Assembly (NCBI GenBank): GCA_921293015.1
Contig: OV121092.1
Coordinates: 36,029,764-36,093,763, forward strand
From: Phorcus lineatus
Taxonomy: Eukaryota; Mollusca; Gastropoda; Trochida; Trochidae
Length of the DNA: 64,000 bases
Direction of reading: 5' to 3'
The notes under the pieces were generated by a model that made no database searches, was not told the DNA's origin, and saw nothing but the letters and a program-made list of their open reading frames with translations. Below are positions 11,830 through 21,520 of the stretch, in pieces. Numbering within the stretch: the stretch's first letter is position 1; each line of letters opens with the position of its first letter. A program made the translations under genes and the position numbers.

Positions 11830-14390
11830 CCTTCGGGTAGTTCGTTTGTTACAGATAATCAAATATTGTTGTAAGACAGTCACTTTAATGGTCAATATTT
11901 CATTATTTTATGGCAGCATGGTTCATAATGAAACGGAATGACGTTTACCCTTGCCCATGTATCACAGACTATCCAACCTTCGTTCTTGACATCCCGTAGG
12001 TTGCAAATGAAGTACGTAACCTGAATGGACCAGAGTATAATTCATTTGAATCTTCGTGATGGCATATTTTAGTGATCTATAGACCTGTATTATGAGACAG
12101 AGGTATGTCTCAAATATCTCATTTGTTTTTGAAATAACAGTTTTTAAAGTAATTGTTGTAGCTATTTAGTTCTCAAATCAAGTGTGTTTTTTCATCTCTG
12201 TTAATAGTTAAATATTATATAGTTCATCTTTTGTAAAGGCTTAATATTATTGAATTCTTCTAAAACAATTCATCACAATAACGAAATTTCAGTGATCAAA
12301 GACAAGATTATTAATTTCTAATGACCTAATGAAATATCCACTTCTTCTCCAATCTGGTTCTAGGATTGAGCTAAGGTAAACAGATGTCATGTGAAACTTC
12401 GCTTAAAATTAACATGACATCATTTTAAAAAGTTTGATTTCCATTTGTACTAATTAACATGGACAGATTTAGTCATTGTAGCATGATACATTTTCAATCT
12501 CAGGTTTACAAACCATTACAAAATCAATAAAAGTCATTTAGAAAGACACTCAATAAACATGATTCCGTGGAATTTTTGTTGGCTAACTTGAAACATGGAA
12601 GAAAAGGCATCTGAAACTGATATTGCATTTATGATATTAAGTACCTTCGACTTATTTGGTCATACCCTAAAATGTATTGTTACACTTTTGCAAAGGACCA
12701 TGGAATGTATTCTTTCTATCATTGTTCAAAATGTACAGAACATGTTAATTGCTTTTACCAGGACTCACTTGAACATCTAACACATATGATGAAATGACAG
12801 TGTGTGTTGGTCACACATGTCCATTCATATTTTCATATGAACATTAAAATTATCCTGTTTTAATAAACAAGATAATATGGTCTTAGCAAAATTTGAAGAG
12901 AATGATTAGTTCAGATATTTCAAAGTGGCAAGATAAATATACACTAGGACTATATCAATGATTTACCAATTAGTATAATGGACCACATGGTCTGTTTGAT
13001 ATCCTCTCTACACGCCAGATGCATTACCATGAACACAGTAACATGTCAGGCTCGCTCTCTACCATCTCCAGGGAAATAAACTTCATGATAGACTAAATGA
13101 AACAGAAAATTACCATTATTAATACACACGATCAAAGTGGATATTGACAGATATGGTTATAAAGTTAATTTATCCTGAAATATCGTGTGCTGCAAATTAT
13201 TGCCAGAAAGTCATTACTTAAGCTCCCTTTTTGTTTTGTTCCAATTTTATCCAGATTAAGAAGAAAATGTTTACTTTATTAATGTTGTAAACATCTTTCA
13301 GTTGAAAACCATGTAAACCACTCATAAACTCCTTTCGTTAAAGATGGATCAATTCAATAAAGAAGGCCTGTGTTATGTTTTGATTTTTAGCTTTCTCTTG
13401 ACATCCATGCCTCCAACGAAATATTCATTTTAGTGTCATTATATTCATTTTGTCATATCGATCCGCTTAGTTTCGTTGAAAACCCTCTTGCTTTTCACAT
13501 TTTCTAATTATGACCTAAGAGACAGATCATATTTAAGATGCTTTCTTAGTAATTGTGGCACAGCACCCGAAAAAACCGTCAAAACATTTTGCCGCTAGGT
13601 AAAGATGAAATTTAAGGTGGTAACTTTAAGTTAACGTGCAGCAAATGACAAATGCTATATACATCGCCATTTAAACATATTTGTTAATTGATTAAGAATA
13701 TAATTGCCGGATAGTGGTCATACTGTTGTCAAACGTCTTACACAAACCGGACCCAGCGTCGATCATATTCAACAGAGCAATCGAGGTGTCAGTGATTTTG
13801 TACAGCGTTTGGATAACCGTAAGCTTGGACTTCTTGTTGTTCAAGTTATTAAGAGTAGCTCCCCTTGTCTCATGATCCATATGTGTAAGCATCTCCAAAA
13901 CAGTATGGCTTAGCAATATATATGTAGTCAAGTAAAGACTACAAATTTTGTTGAAACCTAAACGAATTCATTGATCTTTACAAGTTTCTTGACGATATGT
14001 TTGTAGCCTAACAGAACTGACGTTCGATAAATAAAAGTTTCATGTAAAGTACTTACTTTTTGACGGTTTCATGGAATTTAACTTCGCGAGTTTCGACTGT
14101 GTCTAATATTTCAAATGCCACGTTCGATGGTGGCACTTCAACCCGTGAAGTTAGTGTTTAACATGCACTGAATCAAATGAATTTTGGGGGTGATATGAAT
14201 ATTAAATTTCAGAACATCATGACTTTCTCATGAGGGTGCAAAATAAAGCCCTAATGCCCTCGTAGTATTGCAATAGACTCAGCTCGGATAAGGCCCCATT
14301 TACGTTCCTCTCTATCATTCTTATAATCTGTTGAAATTCTATTCCAATCCTTCCACTCAAATGACAATCAGAAAGGTAATAGTTATAGTT
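11830..14390. other. Intergenic stretch with no recognisable feature
   Basis: I see no gene, RNA or clear repeat here. Open frames are short (under 80 codons), overlap each other on opposite strands and carry no motif. Base composition is AT-rich like the rest of the intergenic DNA. Confidence 0.5.
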
Positions 14391-14394
14391 CAAT

Positions 14395-15378
14395 GTTAAG
14401 CCTTAAATTAGGCAACACGCCGAAGTCAGGTTGATTATTGTACCAATTAGTGGAAATTATAGTGCTAAGTTCGAATAATTCTGTCAAACACACAGGCCCT
14501 CGGATCATTAAAAAAAAAACAAAAAAAAATTCATAACATTTTTTTTGAGAACACCCCCTGAATAAAATTGTTCCTCTGTTAATAGTATATAGAAAGGCCA
14601 GACACTCCGTTCGACCCCATCCGCTTTCTTGACCGAATGCTACAATAAATACACACGCAATCAATATAAAAACTATGCAGACATGTTCTCAAATGATTTG
14701 CCTTTCTAATCCAACTCACTTAAACAAATATATCTTTGGGGTTATTTAATGAGGACGGCCGAAAGACGATTTCCACGCCCAACTTAATGCTGATGGGACA
14801 AATGGCGCCCGTCACCTTGACCTTACGGGGTGTGTGGCCGCAGCGACAGATCTCATTGGTTTGATGCAAAGTTAGGAACAGATAACTCTAATTCTCCGTT
14901 CTTGCAACCAATGAGGTCTGTCGCTGCGGCCACACACCCTGTAAGGTCAAGGTGACGGGCGCCATTTGTCCCATCAGCATTAAGTTGGGCGTGGAAATCG
15001 TCTTTCGGCCGTCCTCATTAAATAACCCCAAAGATATATTTGTTTAAGTGAGTTGGATTAGAAAGGCAAATCATTTGAGAACATGTCTGCATAGTTTTTA
15101 TATTGATTGCGTGTGTATTTATTGTAGCATTCGGTCAAGAAAGCGGATGGGGTCGAACGGAGTGTCTGGCCTTTCTATATACTATTAACAGAGGAACAAT
15201 TTTATTCAGGGGGTGTTCTCAAAAAGAATTTTATGAATTTTTTTTTTTTTTTTTAATGATCCGAGGGCCTGTGGTCAAACATTCAAAGATTTTAACCTTT
15301 CTAAAAGCATTTTGAACACTCACTGTAAAGCGTTGGGCAACACGTCGATGTTAGGTTAATATTGCATCAACTAGAGTC
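14395..15378. repeat. Short unit duplicated around the foldback element
   Basis: A block at about 14395-14445 ('ggcaacacgccgaagtcagg') recurs at about 15335-15380 ('gggcaacacgtcgatgttag'). The block 'taattctgtcaaacattc' that flanks the foldback insertion recurs intact at about 20904-20927. The pattern suggests a tandem-duplicated unit whose first copy received the 783-bp foldback element and whose second copy received the 5.5-kb element. Only short blocks of each unit are recognisable. Confidence 0.45.
14491..15273. mobile_element. 783-bp foldback DNA transposon with 8-bp target duplication (hAT-like)
   Basis: The element is almost entirely one inverted repeat: two arms of roughly 350-370 bases meet at a short loop near 14862-14905. 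It begins CACAGGCCCTCGG and ends with its exact reverse complement. The 8-base direct repeat GTCAAACA lies at 14483-14490 and 15274-15281. Eight-base duplications are typical of hAT transposons. The same frame is open on both strands (14383-14664 minus and 15103-15315 plus) only because the arms mirror each other. No transposase is encoded, so it is non-autonomous. Poly-A/poly-T runs near the ends differ in length between the arms. Confidence 0.9.
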
Positions 15379-15419
15379 CCAGCTAACACACGACGTACAT
15401 ACGACGTTGTGAGAAGGTC

Positions 15420-16130
15420 GTATTTTGGTAACGTAATTTCCTGACGTACCTGCGACGTACTAAGTACGAAAAAAATAACGTAATTTCTCAACGTTGTTAC
15501 GACGTTGTGTTATACGTATTTTTTACGTTAATGTAACGTAGTTATGCCACGTCCAGTGGTACGTCCTCACAACGTCCTGATTACGTCCCTTTATCGGGAT
15601 ATAATAGTAGAAAAGTTATCCAGTAACATGAAAAAAAATGTACATATAATCTGGGAATACACAAACGAAGCAGCAAAAACAATATCTGATGGTCAAATAT
15701 TCAAAGAGAGCCTTTTACTGTTAACGTTATTTCCTGACGTATCTGTGACGTACTAAGTACGAAAAAAATAACGTAATTTCTCAACGTTGTTACGACGTTG
15801 TGTTATACGTATTTTATTACGTAAATGTAACGTAGTTATGTCACGTCCAGTGGTACGTCCTCACAATGTCCTGATTACGTGCCTTTTACGGGATATAATA
15901 GTAGAAAAGTTATCCAGTTACATGAAAGAAAAATGTACATTTAATCTTGGAATACACAAACGAAGCAGTAAAAACAATATACGATGTTCAAATATTCAAA
16001 GAGAGCCTTATAGTGGTAATGTTATTTCCTGACGTATCTGCGACGTATTAAATACGAATTATATAACGTTATATCTCAAGTTGTAAGTATTACATATTTA
16101 ACGTAGTTATGCGATGCCCAGTTTTACATC
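15420..16130. repeat. Left subterminal tandem array, period about 294 bp
   Basis: Three copies of a unit start near 15475, 15768 and 16063. Each carries 'ataacgtaatttctcaacg' or a close variant, 'cctgacgtat' or 'cctgacgtac', and 'gtagttatg'. The third copy is truncated and more diverged. Small open frames in the first two units (15544-15756, 15787-16032) encode related peptides only because the DNA is repeated. Confidence 0.8.
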
Positions 16131-16386
16131 GTCACAAAGTCTTCATCACGCATCTTTCACCAAACATAGGCCTAAACGAAAGTTTTTCTGTGATATCAAA
16201 AATATATCCACATTAATTCATCAGTTCTATGAATTGAAAAAGGAAACAGTAGTAACAGTAAGTTAAAACCATAATGGGATATCTTGGCGTCGCTTCGATG
16301 TACTTGTTATCTATCATACATCATAATTTCTCAACTTTGATACGAAATTGTACAAGGCGTACGTTTCGCGCCATTACAAATGCTAA

Positions 16387-16458
16387 TGACGTCATATAAA
16401 ACATGACGTCGTTACGATTACGTCACAAACGAGTACTTGGCCGCCATGTTTGACGTCG
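16387..16458 (+). promoter_or_regulatory. CRE/ATF and YY1-like promoter candidate
   Basis: Within about 70 bases there are four CRE-like octamers: TGACGTCA at 16387-16394, TGACGTCG at 16404-16411, TTACGTCA at 16418-16425 and TGACGTCG at 16451-16458. Overlapping the last is a YY1-like word GGCCGCCATGTTTG at 16439-16452. The local GC content is higher than around it. YY1 sites placed this way are commonly found just downstream of transcription starts in animal promoters, often over the first ATG. A consensus splice donor follows 80 bases later. Confidence 0.45.
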
Positions 16459-17128
16459 CCGTGGGGAATCAATGTTTACTTTGCGGAGTTTATTGGCACT
16501 GGCGTCTCTTCCAGCGATCCTTCCCAAAGATCTGAGGTAAGTTTTTTTAGAACTTTTATGCATACTTTGTATCATTGGAGTTTAACACAATCTACGCACT
16601 TTTGATTTATGATCATCGTTACGATAAATAGCCTAGTAGGCCTAGATCTCCTCTCACAAAGTAGGATGTGATACAAAAATAGAAGTAAATAGACTACTGC
16701 TGTATGTCCTATAGCATTATATAACAGCCAATTTACTATCTAAGTTTTCCATGGTATAGGCATCTTTAGTTATTTCATATCCATCTGACCAACATTATGA
16801 TTGCTAGGCAGTTTTGTTGTCGCCGGCTCGGTTCCGAAAACACGGTCAAACTCCTTACAGTGTTACGGCATAGCATTTCGTGCTTGATGACGCATCGTGT
16901 GTCACAAGTGCTGCATGGAGTTTGAAAAGTATTTCAATCAGCTGTTTGCGAGTTCACTGAGTGCAGGCTTTGTGTTCGACATTCAGTTCCATTGTTTATT
17001 AGATGGCTACAGTTTGCAGTACGTCTTTTAAACCTAACTATTTATAATATTTGAATAAATGATTCTTTATCTCGCGGGTACGTAGCTTTACCGGCGATCA
17101 CTGTGATAACATTACAGAATATATTTAA

Positions 17129-17706
17129 AGTCATAGTCTCATTTTTGCAAGGCATCTAAACTGAACTAATTATTCTTCACGAACAAAATCTGATCACTAA
17201 CACAAATATTTCCTGTCGCGTTTGCAAAGATTTTCATTTTTATGCCCGTTTTACAATTTTGGATGAAGTAGCTTATTGGCGTAAGCCGTTTCAGACCGAT
17301 GAGGTACCGAATCAAGTGCAATCCCATCGCGAGTGCGAAACACCGGAAATCTAGAAATTGTAGCGCCGATATTTATGACAGACGCATTCTTCATTGAGTT
17401 AACCACCTTTTTGTTATTTCAGTATTTGAAAAAGGGTAAGCTATTAGCTCTTTAAATTGGATAGTCAGCTGGGAAATTTTATGTGTTCTTCGTCACGGCC
17501 TTGGCGAAATGACGTGGTAAGGACTAACGCTCGCAAAACACGTAATATTAGGGTAGGGTAGGGTAGTTTGAACTTCATTATTGAGGGCTAGAATGCCTGC
17601 AGAGTTCTGAAAATTGTTGCAAACGTCAGGGGAAAGATTTCTGTGAGTGGTGAACTATTTGTCCGGCATGCATTACAATTTGCCTTGCAAAAATGAGACA
17701 ATGACT
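17129..17706 (+). mobile_element. TTAA-flanked MITE, short copy (piggyBac/Kolobok-like)
   Basis: The element begins AGTCATAGTCTCATTTTTGC and ends with the near reverse complement. TTAA lies on both sides at 17125-17128 and 17707-17710; TTAA duplications are characteristic of piggyBac and Kolobok elements. The longer relative at 62309-63534 is in inverted orientation. Shared interior pieces include the 'ttcctgtcgcgtttgcaaag' block and a short run of GGGTA repeats near 17547-17566. This copy lacks about 650 internal bases of the longer one. Confidence 0.8.
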
Positions 17707-17860
17707 TTAATTTGTGTTTCATAGAAACAATTCAAACATGTTGTTGAAGTTAAAATCATTTAGTAGATAACCAGCAGAAAGTAAAGGTGAATAAAAAATC
17801 TAAATGAATAAACGTTAAAAAATGTCGATGAATGTCAAGATATTTCAAATATATACAGCC

Positions 17861-19060
17861 GTGACGGGTAAAGATACGCACTCGCACAAAACTTAACCTA
17901 GTAAATCAGATGAGTGTAAGCTTGTAATAGATATATGTCTATGAATCTTTAGGCAATTAAGATGATATCATGAACTTTTTGAAAAGGTAAAACAGATTTT
18001 ATGTTGATTATTGGCACAAAACTGGGAAAAACTGACAAAATTCCTAGCAAACATGTAGTCATCAAAATGCTTTCCCACATAACAACTGTCATTGGAAACC
18101 AAAATATTGTTCTGACTATCGGTTTGTCCTTACCTAGACTTAAGGAAACAGTTTTAAAATCTATCAAAATCATTAAATTGGAAATGTAAGGTGTATTCAA
18201 AACCTGCGTGCGTATCTTTAGCCGACACATGCCGACTTACGGGAATTAGGTGAGTAGTCGTTGGCAAACTTTCACTGTCACTGACAAACACATTTCAACA
18301 TGTATATTTTACATTCATGTTAGCAGTGAAGCTCTAAACTTTAACAGTGACATAGTTTTTATCTCGTATACTGTCTTTTTTCTGAAGCATGAACATGTAT
18401 CTCTTAGGTGCGTAGCTTTACCCGACAACAATGTATGGTTAGTGTACAGTGATAAATTGTAGGCCGAATGTACAGACGTGTCGGGTAAAGATACGCAGAG
18501 GGTAAAGATACGCACTTGCACAAACTTATTAACCTAGTAAATCAGGATGAGTGTTAGCTTGTAATACATTGATGTCTTTGCATCTTTAGGCAATTTGAAA
18601 GATATCATGAAGATTTTGAAAAGGTTGAAAAAGGCTAAATGGTGGTAAGACCGAAATTTCTGTCGCCGAATGCTCTTTTCTCGCAATGGTACCGCATACT
18701 AACTATCTAATGGGGTTGCAGGTAGAGCCTCTCGACCTAAATGGTGATAAGAGGCAAAAAAGACCTAGAAATTGGTAACAACTTACAAAATTCATAAAAA
18801 ACATGTCGTCTTTAAACATTTTTCTTCTCACATAACAATTGTCAATGGGAACCAAAATATTGAACCAAATATCGGCTTTTCCTTGCCTAAACTTCAGAAA
18901 TCAATTTCAAAATCTATGAAAATCATGATGATGGAAATGTTTGGTGTATTCAAACACTGTCTGTATATCTTTAGGTTACATATGCTGACCAATGAAATAA
19001 TTAGCGGGGTAGTCGTTTGAAAACTTTCAGTGTCACTGACAAAACCACTTCACAATATAT
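17861..19060. repeat. 636-bp tandem pair with GGGTAAAGATACGCA ends
   Basis: Two related copies lie in tandem: about 17861-18428 and 18477-19060, with a period of about 636 bases judged from 'aacctagtaaatcag' at 17895 and 18531. The first starts GACGGGTAAAGATACGCA and ends in the imperfect reverse complement TGCGTAGCTTTACCCGAC, so it looks like a small inverted-repeat element. The second starts TCGGGTAAAGATACGCA, carries an extra piece of about 125 bases near 18630-18755, and has no clear right end. Short open frames in the two copies are related to each other by this duplication and are not called as genes. Confidence 0.6.
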
Positions 19061-20485
19061 ACTTTCAGTGTTCATTCTAGGATTTTAATTCAAGGGGCCG
19101 TGGGGCCCCTATTCAAAAAAATATAGGGGCCACTGATAATTTTGTGTGGCCATAAATTTATAATGCTTGTATTACGCTGAAACAGATCAGTTCTGCAATA
19201 ATCATTCTAAATGTGAATGTAGAATTGAATTCAATATGTCTCATTATGTCTTATTATATAATTTAAGAGGAGTAACTGAGTTTAGTTAGTCGCATGTTGG
19301 CAGTGCTAAAGTTCAAACAATCGTAATTTGTTCCTAAAAATAAGTGAAATTTAAAATCAGGGGAGAATATCTTTTTAGACCATAAAAATTTATTATTTTT
19401 GCAATATATTTTACAGAGGTGTCCCTATTAATTGGTTATTTAATATCTGTGAACAAAATTAACAGGGTAATATTATCATGAATGAATTCAATGCATTTTT
19501 TGTTGATAATAAGATTTGATAGAAATATTTCTGATACAAAAGTGCTTTGTCATAGTTTTAACGGGCAATCATCTTTGGCAGGTAAGCTTGGACATCAAGT
19601 GAAGAAATTGGTATTTTTTACAATTAATCTTTTAATTGGTAACATTCAAGTTTAGTTCTTTAATGAAAACGATAGATCATAGTTGAATACAACAATCAAA
19701 TTACACAGAAACAAGATTTTTACAAATTATTCCTAACCACCAATGATAAATATTATGTATAATGAACGCTTTTAGCTTTATATGTATATATAAGCAGAAC
19801 TAAAACGAATTGAAATACTTGAAAGGATACAACATGATATATTTAGATAATAAAAAATAGGCTCCATACATAAAACCATCGATTTACAGTGTTTTATTTA
19901 TTAAATGGAACAGGTTATTCTGTTTATCATTATTTTCATTTTTATTTTACAGAACGTTCCTGGGCTCCTGAACAGTGCTGAGAAGAAACGTGTACAATGA
20001 AGCGAGAACAATGAAGAAACGCGTTTTCCCTTATACATTCTAAGGCTGAATAAACAATTTTGTATAGTTTATCCCTATCTGTTTTTTACTTTGTAATGGT
20101 ATGGCTAATCCGAATATTTCATTACCATATTTGTTATAATAGAAACTCGACGCCTTTAATTCGCGATCTTGACCCCATGTTCAATAATTAGAAAAATTCT
20201 AGCTGCGAAGAGAACGTGCATATTAAACTACCCACCATTCGATTTTATTAGTGACCACCGTCTATTAAAACAAATATGGTAACAAAGTATTCCTTTAAAC
20301 TTCCACTGTTATTTGGAAGTCGTGTGCGTTGTAGGAACGTTATTGTTAGGTCGCGTGAAAGTCCAAATTTCATTGTTGGGACTTATCGACTCCACAAGAG
20401 GGACGTTCCGAGGATGTATCATGCTGATGTCCCTGGGACGTAAACGTAACGTTGTAACAATGTCCTAACAACGTAATTTTGTTAT

Positions 20486-20860
20486 CTAGGGAAATACCAC
20501 GTTGTGACAACATGTTTGGGAGTCTACAAAATAACGTTGTGACAACGTTAGGAATTAACCTTAGGACAACGTAAATAAGAACGTCGTTACAACGTCGCCA
20601 CAACGTCTTATTTAGGTAGAAATACCACGTTGTGACTACGTGAACGGGAGTCTACAAAATCACGTTGTGACAACGTCAGGAATCAACCTTAGGACAACGT
20701 AAATAAGAACGTCGTTACAACGTCGCCACGACGTCTTATTTAGGTAGAAATACCACGTTGTCACAACGTGAACGGGAGTCTACAAAATCACGTTGTGACA
20801 ACGTCATGAATGTACGTTATGACAACGTAAAGTGGACGTTGTGACAACGTCATCACAACG
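20486..20860. repeat. Right subterminal tandem array, period about 127 bp
   Basis: Units start near 20486, 20613 and 20741, each with 'aaataccacgttgt' followed by 'gggagtctacaaaat' and 'cttaggacaacgtaaataag' or close variants. The repeated words ACGTTGTGACAACGT are near-palindromes. The array sits just inside the right terminus of the 5.5-kb element. Confidence 0.85.
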
Positions 20861-20939
20861 TAGATTTGTTAGCTGGGGTAAAAACCATTGGTCAGGAAGG
20901 ACTAATTCTGTCAAACATTCAAAGATTAACTATCTGCAG

Positions 20940-21520
20940 AGCTTTGATTTCGTAATATCTCATGAAAAGATTTTTTGAAATTATCTACAAATTTTACCTC
21001 TGGATTTTTCATGACCTCATAAAAGTATATATATTTTAAAGGTTATCAGCAGATAACACAGTTTCCTAATCAAGAGTCAGTGTTTTAACATTAGGTTGAT
21101 TCACTAGATTGAAGTGTTTTATCAAGTTATATCCTTAATTTACTGTCCTCTTCAAAATTAATTCTTTATATTTCTAAATTTAAAGAAAAGGTTTGTTATT
21201 ATTGAAAATCAGCGTGTTCCTGAGCTTTTTGTGTTTTGTTCAATAGTGCATGTATGCATTTCAATGTCACTTAGCTCCTCCATTTATATTCTTATTGTGT
21301 GTAGATAGTGAGGTCATTTGTTAACAGGTTAACATCGTATCTTCGAAAATGACTTCCACATGACAAGGAAACGCGCACTGAGTCCTGAAATGTGCAATAA
21401 AAGAACTATACTTTATCATTATGTAGACCATTTAAATAGGTCAGGTGAGGTTTAATCGCCGCAATGAGTACACCGTCACTGAGATAAGACTGTGAAGGAT
21501 ATCTCCGTAACTCTTGTAAA
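20940..21520. other. Upstream region of the GM2A-like gene
   Basis: This gap separates the mobile-DNA nest from the GM2A-like start codon. I see no gene and no clear TATA box. The transcription start is not identifiable by eye. Confidence 0.4.

Larger units (their letters stand above)
16440..20070 (+). ncRNA. Putative two-exon spliced transcript inside the 5.5-kb element
   Basis: A first exon could run from about 16440 to 16536, where a consensus donor follows (GAG then GTAAGT). A candidate second exon starts at 19953 after a polypyrimidine tract and 'tttattttacag', and ends after the poly(A) signal AATAAA at 20049-20054. The spliced RNA has no long frame. The ATG at 16446 gives 29 codons and stops one base before the donor. 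The ATG at 16472 gives a 27-codon frame that crosses the junction and begins MFTLRSLLALASLP, a hydrophobic start. It is either a long non-coding RNA, a micropeptide gene, or chance signals. The candidate intron contains three nested repeats. No transcript evidence was available. Confidence 0.3.
15378..20877. mobile_element. 5.5-kb element with CCCAGCTAACA inverted ends and ACGT-rich subterminal arrays
   Basis: The left end reads CCCAGCTAACA and the right end TGTTAGCTGGG. Inside each end lies a tandem array rich in ACGT words: units of about 294 bases on the left (15475, 15768, 16063) and about 127 bases on the right (20486, 20613, 20741). The arrays share the near-palindromic word ACGTTGTGACAACGT. 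The interior holds other nested elements and a transcription-unit-like set of signals (see 16387-20070). No transposase frame is visible. The target duplication could not be determined. It could instead be two related repeats flanking unrelated DNA; matched termini and matched arrays favour one element. Confidence 0.6.

Noticed and set aside
14383-15315. Two near-identical proteins on opposite strands
   Set aside because: They are mirror images produced by the arms of the foldback element.
17547-17566. GGGTA run as telomere-like DNA (also CCCTA near 62453)
   Set aside because: Only about four units and shared by both copies of the TTAA element, so it is part of that element.
19067-19150. Left end of another hAT-like element (CAGTGTTCATTCTAGGA)
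   Set aside because: No matching right end was found; kept only as a hint of kinship with the element at 44511.
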